From Bacteroidota bacterium (GTDB lineage: Bacteria > Bacteroidota > Bacteroidia > Chitinophagales > BACL12): a DNA stretch of 64,000 nt. This document shows positions 8,765 through 17,037 of this stretch, in pieces. The notes under the pieces were generated by a model. That model worked only from the letters and a program-made list of their open reading frames with translations. It ran no database searches and was not told where the DNA came from. Numbering within the stretch: position 1 is the first letter of the stretch; each line of letters begins with the position of its first letter. Location of the stretch: the NCBI GenBank assembly GCA_016706255.1, contig JADJJZ010000003.1, positions 62,001 through 126,000 of the forward strand, written 5' to 3'. Both the position numbers and the translations under genes were made by a program.

Positions 8765-9895
8765 TTAAATCTTTACATTAACTACCTTTTTATAATAAGC
8801 CTCATACAGCGGAAGAATATTATCCAGCGAAAATTTATTCGCTTGTTTTATTGCATTTTTTCTGAATTGCATTAAAGTAGCTTCGTCGCTTAATATTTTA
8901 ATTGCATTGGCTGCCATATCATCTACATCGCCTACATTACTTAAATAACCCGTAACACCCTGCACATTAATTTCAGGAATACCACCGGTGTTGGTTGAAA
9001 TTACTGGCACTTCACAAGCCATTGCTTCAAGTGCAGCAAGTCCAAAACTTTCTGTTTCTGATGGTAAAACAAATAAATCGGCTATGGCTAATAATTCTTC
9101 AACAGCCTCCTGTTTTCCTAAAAAATAAACATCATCTTCCATACAAACCTGACGTGTTAATTTTTCAACGTTTTGTCGTTCAGGTCCGTCGCCAACTAAT
9201 AATAATTTTGCGGGAATAGCTTCTTTTATTTTACAAAAAACTTTTACCACATCTTCAACCCGTTTTACCTTGCGGAAATTGGAAGTGTGCACAATAATTT
9301 TTTCTCCGTTTTTTGCAATTACTTTTCTGAAATGCTCTTTATCTAATTTTTTAAACCTGCTGAAATCAATAAAGTTGGGAATTACTTCAATATCTTTTGT
9401 TATTTCAAAATTCTGATAAGTTTCATCTTTCAAACTTTGTGAAACTGAAGTTATACCATCACTTTGATTAATAGAAAAAGTTACTACCGGAATAAAAGTT
9501 TCATCTTTCCCAACTAAAGTAATATCCGTTCCATGCAGGGTTGTGATAAATGGCAGGTGATAATTTTTTTCCTTTAAAATTTGTTTAGCAATATAAGCGG
9601 CACTTGCATGTGGAATAGCATAATGTACATGTAGCAAATCCAGTTTTTCAAATAAAGCAACATCTACAATTTTACTGGCTAGTGCAGTTTCATAAGGTGG
9701 ATATTCAAACAGGGGATAATTACTAAAATTTACTTCATGAAAAAAAATGTTTTCGTGAAATGAATCCAACCGGAAGGGTTGCTTATAGGTGATAAAATGT
9801 ACTTTATATCCCTTATCTGCCAGCGCTTTGCCGAGTTCTGTTGCAATAACACCGCTACCACCATAGGTTGGGTAACAAACAATTCCGATTTTCAT
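8765..9895 (-). CDS. bshA: N-acetyl-alpha-D-glucosaminyl L-malate synthase BshA
   Basis: This 376-residue GT4 glycosyltransferase catalyses the first step of bacillithiol synthesis, transferring GlcNAc from UDP-GlcNAc to L-malate. The N terminus (MKIGIVCYPTYGGSGVIATELG) and the HFITYKQPFRLD, HVHYAIPHASAAY and TTLHGTDITLVG segments are characteristic of BshA rather than generic GT4 enzymes. The C-terminal nucleotide-sugar site SETESFGLAALEAMACEVPV contains the conserved E(x7)E pattern. Length is normal. It is monocistronic and convergent with the GH3 gene; bshB and bshC are not in the window. It implies a low-molecular-weight thiol pool based on bacillithiol, as known for many Bacteroidota. 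Confidence 0.95.
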   Translation of the reverse strand: MKIGIVCYPTYGGSGVIATELGKALADKGYKVHFITYKQPFRLDSFHENIFFHEVNFSNYPLFEYPPYETALASKIVDVALFEKLDLLHVHYAIPHASAAYIAKQILKEKNYHLPFITTLHGTDITLVGKDETFIPVVTFSINQSDGITSVSQSLKDETYQNFEITKDIEVIPNFIDFSRFKKLDKEHFRKVIAKNGEKIIVHTSNFRKVKRVEDVVKVFCKIKEAIPAKLLLVGDGPERQNVEKLTRQVCMEDDVYFLGKQEAVEELLAIADLFVLPSETESFGLAALEAMACEVPVISTNTGGIPEINVQGVTGYLSNVGDVDDMAANAIKILSDEATLMQFRKNAIKQANKFSLDNILPLYEAYYKKVVNVKI

Positions 9896-10064
9896 GCTGT
9901 GAAGTTAGTGACATATTTAATACAATTAAGCGCAGATTTGTTCGCTAAACAGAAAATAATTCTCCAAAACCCGTTAAATACCCACCTTCCTGCCCACTAT
10001 GGCCCGCCTTTCATTTCGATAACTCACAATTTATAACGAAATTTGCTCACTTAAACAGTACATT

Positions 10065-10517
10065 ATGTCGATTTTTGATCAGGTAAATGAAGGCATTAAA
10101 AATGCCATGAAAAATAAAGAAGAAGCAACTTTACGTGCACTGCGCGGCGTTAAGTCTGCACTGCTATTAGCAAAAACTGAAAAAGGTGCTGCCGACGAAC
10201 TAAGCGAAGAAAAAGAAATTCAGGTTCTGCAAAAATTAGTAAAACAACGCAAAGAAAGTCTCGAAATTTACACCGCTCAAAACCGTGCCGACCTTGCTGC
10301 AGTTGAATCGGAAGAAATTACCGTAATCGAAAAATTCCTGCCGAAACAAATGGATGAAGCGGAAGTGCGTGGTATTTTGCAAAATATTATAGTAACAGTT
10401 GGTGCAAGTGGTCCGCAAGATATGGGTAAAGTAATGGGTGTAGCTACAAAACAATTAGCCGGAAAAGCAGATGGTAAATTAATTTCCACCCTGGTGAAAG
10501 AATTACTTGCTTCTTAA
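10065..10517 (+). CDS. GatB/YqeY domain-containing protein
   Basis: This 150-residue protein is the stand-alone version of the tail domain of GatB and matches the YqeY family over its full length: it starts MSIFDQVNEGIKNAMK, has the KLVKQRKESLEIY helix, the FLPKQMDEAEV segment and the final MGKVMGVATKQLAGKADGKLIS motif. The domain binds tRNA in the amidotransferase context, but the function of stand-alone YqeY proteins is not settled. It is followed 42 nt later by cvpA, and may be the first gene of the cvpA-pabA transcript. No TAnnTTTG box is evident directly upstream. Confidence 0.93.
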   Translation: MSIFDQVNEGIKNAMKNKEEATLRALRGVKSALLLAKTEKGAADELSEEKEIQVLQKLVKQRKESLEIYTAQNRADLAAVESEEITVIEKFLPKQMDEAEVRGILQNIIVTVGASGPQDMGKVMGVATKQLAGKADGKLISTLVKELLAS

Positions 10518-10559
10518 GCCTGTTTTTATGCTTAGATTTTAATTCAAAATTTACAGTTA

Positions 10560-11111
10560 ATGATAATCGACATCATTTTCTTTATCGTTTTATTATTGGC
10601 CTTGATTAATGGTTTTCGCAAGGGGATTATTCATTCAATAGTTTCTTTACTTGCATTAATTATTGGCATTATAGCAGCAGTTCGCCTGAGTGAACTAGCG
10701 GCGGTGTATATCGACAGGTGGTTTAATGTTGCTTCGCGCTATCTTCCGCTGATTTCTTTTATTGTGGTGTTTATTGGCATTTATTTATTATTCCGATTGC
10801 TGGAACAAGTGCTGGAAGGTTTCTTTAAAATGATAAAACTCAATTTTATCAATCAGTGCGCCGGTGCTTTGGTTTGGGGATTAATCTGGACCATGTTTTA
10901 TTCAACAGTGTTGTTTTATATTAATAATATGGAATTGTTTGCAGATGAAACAAAAAAAGATTCCTTCGTATTTGAAAAAATTGAACCACTTGCTCCAAAA
11001 ACAATTGAACTGGTTGGGAAAGTAATTCCGCCCGTAAAAAATGTATTTAATACAATGGAAATCTGGTTCGATGAATTTAAAATGAATCATCAGACCGAAG
11101 CCGAACAATGA
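10560..11111 (+). CDS. cvpA: CvpA family membrane protein
   Basis: This 183-residue protein has four hydrophobic segments (about 2-20, 24-44, 62-84 and 98-120) and the CvpA opening pattern (FFIVLLLALINGFRKGIIHS, with the conserved NG.R.G turn after TM1). CvpA family members are inner-membrane proteins first linked to colicin V production and now associated with envelope stress; the molecular activity is unknown. The soluble tail (about 125-183) is acidic and then basic. The TGA stop overlaps the next ATG as ATGA, so translation of the following glutamine amidotransferase is likely coupled. Confidence 0.88.
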   Translation: MIIDIIFFIVLLLALINGFRKGIIHSIVSLLALIIGIIAAVRLSELAAVYIDRWFNVASRYLPLISFIVVFIGIYLLFRLLEQVLEGFFKMIKLNFINQCAGALVWGLIWTMFYSTVLFYINNMELFADETKKDSFVFEKIEPLAPKTIELVGKVIPPVKNVFNTMEIWFDEFKMNHQTEAEQ

Positions 11112-11680
11112 AAATTTTATTGCTCGACAATTACGATTCTTTTACCTATAATCTATTTGATTATTTATCGCAGTGTGGCGCAGATGTGCTGGTTAAGCGC
11201 AATGATGCCATTTCGGTTAATGAAGTAAAATCCCTCCCCATAAAAGCAATTGTTATTTCGCCGGGCCCAAAACGACCTGAAGATGCCGGAATTTCCATGG
11301 ATTTGATTCACCATTTCCACGCCACCCTGCCCATTTTGGGGGTATGTCTCGGCTATCAGGCTCTGGGAGCGTATTTTGGGGCATCGGTTGTCCGCTCACC
11401 CCTTCCGCAGCATGGAAAAACCTCCCAAATTGAACATAATGCCCTTGGTTTGTTTAAAAATATTCCTTCCCCAACAACAGTAATGCGCTATCATAGCCTG
11501 AATATTGCGGAAATCCCTGCTATTTTGAACATTACGGCCTCCACTACCTTAACGGGGGAGCCAATGGCGCTGCAACATAAAAATTTGCCATTATGTGGGG
11601 TGCAATTCCATCCTGAAAGCATCCAAACACCTTGTGGTATGCAGCTTTTGACCAACTGGCTGGACAGTATACCCCATTGA
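11108..11680 (+). CDS. pabA: Anthranilate/aminodeoxychorismate synthase glutamine amidotransferase subunit
   Basis: This 190-residue class I glutamine amidotransferase supplies ammonia to a chorismate-using synthase. The opening LLLDNYDSFTYNL, the SPGP motif, nucleophile Cys80 in LGVCLGYQALG, and VQFHPESIQTP with the catalytic His and Glu are all present. Sequence alone does not separate PabA (folate) from TrpG (tryptophan). The absence of trp genes around it makes PabA or a dual-use subunit more likely. No component I gene is nearby. It overlaps cvpA by 4 nt (ATGA). Local GC is higher than in neighbouring genes. Confidence 0.9.
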   Translation: MKILLLDNYDSFTYNLFDYLSQCGADVLVKRNDAISVNEVKSLPIKAIVISPGPKRPEDAGISMDLIHHFHATLPILGVCLGYQALGAYFGASVVRSPLPQHGKTSQIEHNALGLFKNIPSPTTVMRYHSLNIAEIPAILNITASTTLTGEPMALQHKNLPLCGVQFHPESIQTPCGMQLLTNWLDSIPH

Positions 11681-11740
11681 TTGCTATTTAAATCTTTAAT
11701 AACGAACCAAAATTCATATTTTTGTGATTCACTGATAGGT

Positions 11741-12499
11741 ATGAATCACACGATAATTGAAGAAAACGGATTTAAGTATGTAGAAGAAGGCGAGGGCGAA
11801 GTGCTGATGTTACTGCACGGATTGTTTGGTGCCCTGAGTAACTTTTACGATATCATCGAAGGTTTTAAACACACACATAAAGTTGTAATCCCGATACTGC
11901 CACTGTACGATTTGCCAATAGAAGAAACTACAGTTGGCGGGTATGTGAATTATGTGGAGCGTTTTGTCGCTTACAAAAATTACAATAAGGTAATTGTGCT
12001 CGGTAACTCACTGGGCGGACATATTGCGCTTATTTACGCTTTAGCAAACCAAGATAAAATTCGCGGTGTTGTATTAACAGGAAGCTCCGGTTTGTTTGAA
12101 AGTGCAATGGGCGACAGCTATCCAAAACGCGGCGATTACGATTATATCAAGAAAAAAGCAGAACTCACTTTTTACGACCCGAAATTTGCTTCGAAAGAAC
12201 TGGTTGACGAGTTGTTTGATATAGTGAACGATAGAAATAAGGTTATTCGCGTGCTGGCAACCGCAAAAAGTGCCATCCGCCAAAATCTGGCAGAAGAAGT
12301 GTCGAAAATTACGGCACCAACCTTGCTTATTTGGGGTAATAACGATACAATAACCCCACCGTTTGTAGGTGAAGAATTTCATAAGCTGATTCCAAATTCG
12401 CAATTATTTTTTATCGATAAATGCGGACATGCACCGATGATGGAACAACCTGAGGAATTTAATCGTTATTTGGGTAAGTTCCTAAACGAAATTAAATAA
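11741..12499 (+). CDS. Alpha/beta hydrolase
   Basis: The frame opens at a TTG (11681) immediately after the pabA stop, but the ATG at 11741 starts the conserved fold (MNHTIIEENGFKYVEEGEGE), giving 252 residues. Catalytic features: oxyanion HGLFG, nucleophile Ser90 in GNSLGG, acid in WGNNDTITPP, and His in CGHAPMMEQP. The short strand order and the C-terminal acid/His placement fit the MhpC/epoxide hydrolase-like group; the substrate is unknown. It is followed after a single base by the CBS-domain gene, so the two are probably co-transcribed with nadK. Confidence 0.9.
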   Translation: MNHTIIEENGFKYVEEGEGEVLMLLHGLFGALSNFYDIIEGFKHTHKVVIPILPLYDLPIEETTVGGYVNYVERFVAYKNYNKVIVLGNSLGGHIALIYALANQDKIRGVVLTGSSGLFESAMGDSYPKRGDYDYIKKKAELTFYDPKFASKELVDELFDIVNDRNKVIRVLATAKSAIRQNLAEEVSKITAPTLLIWGNNDTITPPFVGEEFHKLIPNSQLFFIDKCGHAPMMEQPEEFNRYLGKFLNEIK

Positions 12500-12500
12500 C

Positions 12501-13166
12501 GTGCTGGCAAAAGACATCATATCTGAAAATATTCCTCCGCTAAAAATAAAAGATACCGGTGCTAAAGCCATTGAGTGGATGTATGAATTTAAACTTTCAC
12601 ATCTTCCTTTAGTCGACCACCAAAATTATATTGGGTTAGTTAGTGAAGAAGATATTCTTGATTTTAATGATACACATGAGCAACTCGGCAAATTTCTAAA
12701 AAATTTGTACAAACCTTTTGTAAAAGATACCGAACATATTTACGAAGTATTACGTGTTGCCGCAAATTTAAAAACAACTGTTATTCCGGTAATTGATAGT
12801 GAACAACATTATCTCGGATTAATTACACTCCAGAGTTTATTATACAATTTCGCAAAAATGAGTTCCATCAGCGAACCGGGTGGTGTTATTATTATTGAAT
12901 TAAATAATAAAACTGATTATGTGTTAAGCGATATCGCACGAATTGTAGAAGGTAACGATGCACATATTCTCAGTTTATATTTTAATGTGGAAGCCGATTC
13001 GGGTAAACATGCCGTTACTATTAAGGTTGACAGCACTGAAATAAAACATATTGTTGCCACCTTCGAACGATATCAATACCAGGTGAAAGCTTATTTTCAG
13101 GAATCAGATATGGTTGAAATTATTAAAGACCGTTACGATTCACTCATGAATTACCTCAATATATAA
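12501..13166 (+). CDS. CBS domain-containing protein
   Basis: This 221-residue protein starts at a GTG one base after the hydrolase stop (taa-c-GTG). It has a pair of CBS motifs in the first 130 residues (KLSHLPLVDHQNYIGLVSEEDI and TVIPVIDSEQHYLGLITLQSLL). An ACT-like C-terminal half follows (about 140-205), with a GGVIIIELNNKTDYVLSDIA strand-helix pattern. CBS pairs usually sense adenine nucleotides. Its fixed position immediately before nadK (2-nt gap) suggests a regulatory link with NAD(P) or energy state, which is an inference from context. Confidence 0.88.
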   Translation: MLAKDIISENIPPLKIKDTGAKAIEWMYEFKLSHLPLVDHQNYIGLVSEEDILDFNDTHEQLGKFLKNLYKPFVKDTEHIYEVLRVAANLKTTVIPVIDSEQHYLGLITLQSLLYNFAKMSSISEPGGVIIIELNNKTDYVLSDIARIVEGNDAHILSLYFNVEADSGKHAVTIKVDSTEIKHIVATFERYQYQVKAYFQESDMVEIIKDRYDSLMNYLNI

Positions 13167-13168
13167 AT

Positions 13169-14053
13169 ATGCAGGTTGCAATTTATGGTCGTTTAATAAA
13201 AAAAGATGCCTTGCCTTATGTGCAGCAACTTTTTGATTTATTATACAATCGTAATATTAAATTTTTAATTCATGAAGATTATTTTCCGCACTTAATTAAT
13301 AATATTCAATTTAAAGATCAGCCTGAAATATTTTATGAAAAAGATAAACATAAAATAGGTTCAATTGACTTTATGTTTAGTGTTGGGGGAGATGGTACTT
13401 TACTCGACACCATTACCATTGTAAAAGACACCAACGTACCTATCGTTGGCATCAACATTGGTCGATTGGGTTTTTTAGCCAGTATTGGTAAAGATGGTAT
13501 TTCCGATATGATTGATGCCCTGGAGCAAGGCACATTTACCTTAGATGAACGTTCATTAATTCACCTCGATTCAAATATTCCTGATTTATTTGGGGGAGAT
13601 AATTTTGCGCTCAACGAATTTACCATTCACAAAAAAGATTCATCAGCAATGATTACCATTCACACTTATATCAATGGTGAATTTTTGATGAGTTATTGGG
13701 CAGATGGTCTCATCGTTTCAACGCCAACAGGTTCTACAGGATATTCATTAAGTTGCGGCGGTCCAATTATTTTCCCTACTTCCGAAAATTTTGTAATCAC
13801 ACCTGTTGCTCCACATAATTTAAATATTCGCCCAATTGTAGTTTCTGATGAATCAGTTATCAGCTTCGAAATTGAAGGACGCAGCGATCACTTTTTAGTC
13901 ACCCTCGACAGCCGCTTCGAATCGGTTGATGCCTCGGTGCAACTCGCTGTTCGCAAAGAAAATTTTACTATAGCCTTAATTCGCCCCAACGAACAAAACT
14001 TTCTCGATACCCTACGCAACAAGCTAGGGCTTGGTGTTGATCAAAGGAATTGA
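13169..14053 (+). CDS. nadK: NAD kinase
   Basis: This 294-residue enzyme phosphorylates NAD to NADP using ATP. It contains GGDGTLLDTI (the catalytic GGDG motif), NIGRLGFLA, LNEFTIHKKDSS (NE/D motif) and STPTGSTGYSLSCGGPI, all diagnostic of NadK. Start ATG is 2 nt after the CBS gene. In most Bacteroidota the next gene is the DUF6089 barrel followed by uppS and bamA (recollection of family context). Here a T9SS cargo gene with repeat-rich flanks intervenes. Confidence 0.96.
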   Translation: MQVAIYGRLIKKDALPYVQQLFDLLYNRNIKFLIHEDYFPHLINNIQFKDQPEIFYEKDKHKIGSIDFMFSVGGDGTLLDTITIVKDTNVPIVGINIGRLGFLASIGKDGISDMIDALEQGTFTLDERSLIHLDSNIPDLFGGDNFALNEFTIHKKDSSAMITIHTYINGEFLMSYWADGLIVSTPTGSTGYSLSCGGPIIFPTSENFVITPVAPHNLNIRPIVVSDESVISFEIEGRSDHFLVTLDSRFESVDASVQLAVRKENFTIALIRPNEQNFLDTLRNKLGLGVDQRN

Positions 14054-14060
14054 TTACTTT

Positions 14061-14098
14061 CCCCGACCAACCACCGGAATCGGAGCAAAGAATAAACA
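14061..14098 (+). repeat. 38-bp direct repeat, left copy
   Basis: This 38-nt stretch, beginning CCCCGACCAACCACCGGAAT, recurs at 16021-16058 with 34 of 38 bases identical by hand alignment. The two copies flank the T9SS gene at 14202-15830. The right copy is also part of an inverted repeat. Confidence 0.7.
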
Positions 14099-14174
14099 GT
14101 CCCTGACCAAAGCCCATCCTCCGAATCCGCTACAATAGCAAAAATTTCTACTTCAGCACGCTGTTTCGGCAATC

Positions 14175-14182
14175 TACCTTTG
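14175..14182 (+). promoter_or_regulatory. TAnnTTTG box upstream of T9SS gene
   Basis: TACCTTTG matches the Bacteroidota -7 consensus and lies 19 nt before the ATG at 14202. It indicates that the gene has its own promoter within the nadK-bamA block. Confidence 0.5.
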
Positions 14183-14201
14183 GCATTAAATACTACCGAT
14201 T

Positions 14202-15830
14202 ATGAAAATTGTAACTAAACTCGCAACACTTATTTTAATTTTAAGTGCCTTAAATGCTCAAGCTCAATGGAGTAATGACCCGATGAATCCGTTGTTATTA
14301 TGTGAAGCAGAAGCCACACAAATTAATCCAAAAATTATTGCTGATAATGATGGCGGAAATTTTATTTTTTGGCTGGATCCGCGTTCCGGTTTAAGAGCAA
14401 TTTATGGTCAGCACTTAGATAAAAATGGCGTTCCTGCTTGGGAAGCTGATGGAAAACTAATTGTAAGTTCAGTAAAAAATATTGATGCATTAAATGTTAT
14501 ACGAAATGCAGAAGGAAATATTTTATTAGCATGGTATAGTTCAGGTGATTCGTTATATGTTCAAAAATATAATGAAGAAGTGATTCCGCTGTGGGATAAA
14601 CCTACAATTGTTGCTGGAAATGATCTGACTCTTACAAATACATTTTGGGGACCGGTATATCAGTTTGCAATGTTAGAAAATGGAGCCGGCTGTTTTTTAG
14701 CTTATGTACTTACAGGTTGGGGTTACGATAATTTATTATATAACAAAGTGGAAGGCGACGGTTCTTTACCTTGGGGATATAATGGCATTCAACATGTAGA
14801 CATGAGCCCCGCAGGAATTGGCAATTTAAAATTATTTTCCGATGGCGCAGGTGGTGCATATATGCAAGCATCTAGAGGTTTATTTTATTTATCACGTTTT
14901 GATAGTAATGGAAATGTGATTTGGGGTGAAATGAAAACAAACGAATGTACTGCAGGTACTGGTGGAACCTATGCAAGCCATATTTATTACGAAATGCAAC
15001 CAGATGGAAACAATGGCTTAATTGCAGCGTGGACAAGCGCTTCAGACGATGTATTTGCAACGAGAATTGATCAGGATGGCAATTTTGTTTGGGACCCTGA
15101 GTGTAATGCAATAATCGAAAATCCGGACCAACAGGAAGATATCACTTTTACAAAAAGTGGCGATGGCTATTATGCAACATGGCGTGATAGCAGACTTGAT
15201 GCACCCGGAATTTATATGCAAAAAATAAATGCCGATGGCGAAACACAATGGGCGCAACCATTATATATTGAAGACACCAGTTTATATATTCCTGTAATGA
15301 AATCCATAGCAACTTCAGAAGGTGATGTTGTGGTTTTTTATCAGACAAGTTGGTACTTTGCTGCACAAAAAATACATGCCGATGGTTCAACCGCATATCC
15401 TCAACCAATAAAAATTTTAGAAACAGCCTATATACCTTTTTATGAAGACTATCAGTTATTTGCTACTGCCGATAATAATGTAATTGGTGTTGCTCAATAT
15501 AACAGCGGTCTGGAATCAAATATTGTTATGTTCAATTTAAATTACATCAGCGGTGATACATTAATTGTTGATCCGGTTGAAATAAATGGATTAAAAAATA
15601 ATTCGATTTCAATATTCCCAAATCCTGTTACAAATAATTTATTTATAGAAGCAGAGAAACAATTTAATCATGTAACAATTACAAATATGCAAGGTGCAAT
15701 AATTTATGAGGCACACCAAAATAATGTTACTCAGCAGGAAATTGTATTGAATCAAATTCCATCCGGAATTTACATTTTGAGGTTGGAATTTGATGGGTAT
15801 GGAACAACTACAAAGTTTGTGAAACAATAA
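14202..15830 (+). CDS. Secreted protein with T9SS type A sorting domain
   Basis: This 542-residue protein has an N-terminal signal peptide (KIVTKLATLILILSALNAQAQ). The body (about 30-460) is beta-rich and contains degenerate repeats of the type ...DGxGGxFxxWxD / ...KIxADGxxxW (for example IIADNDGGNFIFWLDPRSG, KINADGETQWAQP, KIHADGSTAYPQP), reminiscent of a beta-propeller. The last 75 residues are a type A sorting domain (ISIFPNPVTNNLFIEA ... GIYILRLEF), so export and surface anchoring by T9SS are expected. It separates nadK from the porG-like gene and is flanked by direct repeats, suggesting insertion into a conserved block. No enzymatic motif is seen. Confidence 0.85.
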   Translation: MKIVTKLATLILILSALNAQAQWSNDPMNPLLLCEAEATQINPKIIADNDGGNFIFWLDPRSGLRAIYGQHLDKNGVPAWEADGKLIVSSVKNIDALNVIRNAEGNILLAWYSSGDSLYVQKYNEEVIPLWDKPTIVAGNDLTLTNTFWGPVYQFAMLENGAGCFLAYVLTGWGYDNLLYNKVEGDGSLPWGYNGIQHVDMSPAGIGNLKLFSDGAGGAYMQASRGLFYLSRFDSNGNVIWGEMKTNECTAGTGGTYASHIYYEMQPDGNNGLIAAWTSASDDVFATRIDQDGNFVWDPECNAIIENPDQQEDITFTKSGDGYYATWRDSRLDAPGIYMQKINADGETQWAQPLYIEDTSLYIPVMKSIATSEGDVVVFYQTSWYFAAQKIHADGSTAYPQPIKILETAYIPFYEDYQLFATADNNVIGVAQYNSGLESNIVMFNLNYISGDTLIVDPVEINGLKNNSISIFPNPVTNNLFIEAEKQFNHVTITNMQGAIIYEAHQNNVTQQEIVLNQIPSGIYILRLEFDGYGTTTKFVKQ

Positions 15831-15868
15831 GTGCCTGGTCAAGCACATACATGCTATCCGCGCCTCCC

Positions 15869-16058
15869 ATTGGTTGGTCTGGGGACGCAACCAATGGAGG
15901 AACTTCGTAGCTCATTTATTCTATTCAAGTGACAATTGCGCTTCGTAGCGTACCCACTACGAAGCACAATACTCCAATCTCGGCACAAATCCCATCCCAA
16001 GCACCTCCGGTGGTTGCGTCCCCCGACCAGCCACCAGAATCGGAGCTAAGAATGAACA
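15869..16058. repeat. Imperfect inverted-repeat element with internal hairpin
   Basis: The left arm at about 15869-15900 (core GGTTGGTCTGGGGACGCAAC) pairs with the right arm at about 16004-16038, with roughly 25 of 29 core positions complementary by hand. Between them, CTTCGTAG at 15941-15948 pairs with CTACGAAG at 15957-15964. The right end, 16021-16058, is a direct repeat of 14061-14098. The intergenic stretch 15831-16148 contains no supportable gene. Confidence 0.65.
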
Positions 16059-16129
16059 ACCTTGCTCAAAAGTACATCTGCAGCCCAGTACAATAAACTC
16101 AATCCCTATGCGTTAAGCCTTAGTTTCCG

Positions 16130-16137
16130 TAACTTTG
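16130..16137 (+). promoter_or_regulatory. TAnnTTTG box upstream of porG-like gene
   Basis: TAACTTTG matches the -7 consensus and ends 11 nt before the ATG at 16149. This supports the later start rather than the TTG at 16062. Confidence 0.5.
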
Positions 16138-16148
16138 CAATCCTTTTA

Positions 16149-17006
16149 ATGCATTCTGTTCGTCAATATTTTGTTTTAGTTTTTGCTGCAAGCGTGGTAT
16201 CGTATGGCAATATACAGGCGCAGGAGGTTGAAATCGGCCTCTGGGGCGGCATTACGAACTCTTACGGCGATATAAATAATACTGTCGAAAGCTTGCAATT
16301 TTTTAAGCCGGGAGCAGGTGCTTTCTTTCGCTACAACCCAAATCCACGTATCGGATACTACCTTGGATTGAGCGGCGGACAAACTTTTGGATACGATTCC
16401 ATCTCTTCAAACCCTTATCAGCTCAAAAGAAATCTCAGTTTTAGGTCAAATATTTATGATTTTACCGGTCGCATCGATTTTAACTTTTTGCCACTGGAAC
16501 GAGAAAAGCCAAAATACTGGTTTACGCCTTACACTTTTATCGGTTTAAGCGTGTATTATTTCAATCCGCAGGCCTATTACGACGACCAATGGGTTGATTT
16601 ACAGCCACTTGGAACAGAAGGTCAACAATATCCGGAACTCACAGGTAACGAAAAATACCAGCGCGTGCAGGTGGCAATTCCAATGGGTGGAGGATTTAAA
16701 TTTGCGCTCAACAAAAATCTTACTGTTGGCCTTGAAGCAAACTGGCACTGGCTGTTTACCGATTATTTAGATGATGTAAGTAAAACCTATGTCGACCCAT
16801 CGATACTGGCAACCGGCGCTGATGGCGCTCTGGCAGTGGCTTTGAGCGATAGAAGTATCGAATATGATGTTATTCCTTTAGGCGAACCCGGCAAACAAAG
16901 AGGTGATAGTCAGCACAACGACAAATACCTCTATACCGGAATTTTTCTTTCATATACATTCGTTGACCTAAAATGTCCCGGCCCGGGCAAATGGGGCACA
17001 AGATAA
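16149..17006 (+). CDS. DUF6089 / PorG-like outer-membrane beta-barrel protein
   Basis: The frame opens at TTG 16062, but the ATG at 16149 gives a signal peptide (HSVRQYFVLVFAASVVSYGNIQAQ) and sits 11 nt after a TAnnTTTG box, giving 285 residues. The mature part begins EVEIGLWGGITNSYGDINN and shows alternating aromatic strands typical of a small outer-membrane barrel (GAFFRYNPNPRIGYYLGL, WFTPYTFIGLSVYYFNP, FKFALNKNLTVGLEANWHWLF, YLYTGIFLSYTF). Family and position directly upstream of uppS-bamA match DUF6089 proteins, the group I believe includes P. gingivalis PorG, a T9SS component; that equivalence is from memory. A conserved C (in LKCPGPG) is near the C terminus. Confidence 0.8.
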   Translation: MHSVRQYFVLVFAASVVSYGNIQAQEVEIGLWGGITNSYGDINNTVESLQFFKPGAGAFFRYNPNPRIGYYLGLSGGQTFGYDSISSNPYQLKRNLSFRSNIYDFTGRIDFNFLPLEREKPKYWFTPYTFIGLSVYYFNPQAYYDDQWVDLQPLGTEGQQYPELTGNEKYQRVQVAIPMGGGFKFALNKNLTVGLEANWHWLFTDYLDDVSKTYVDPSILATGADGALAVALSDRSIEYDVIPLGEPGKQRGDSQHNDKYLYTGIFLSYTFVDLKCPGPGKWGTR

Positions 17007-17022
17007 CACCAGCCTTTTTTGA

Positions 17023-17030
17023 TAAATTTG
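17023..17030 (+). promoter_or_regulatory. TAnnTTTG box immediately upstream of uppS
   Basis: TAAATTTG matches the -7 consensus and ends 7 nt before the uppS ATG at 17038, so the transcript would be leaderless or nearly so. Confidence 0.5.
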
Positions 17031-17037
17031 CACCCTG

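Noticed and set aside
8648..8875. 75-codon frame downstream of the GH3 gene
   Set aside because: It overlaps the bshA 3' end on the opposite strand and starts at a TTG; no supporting features.
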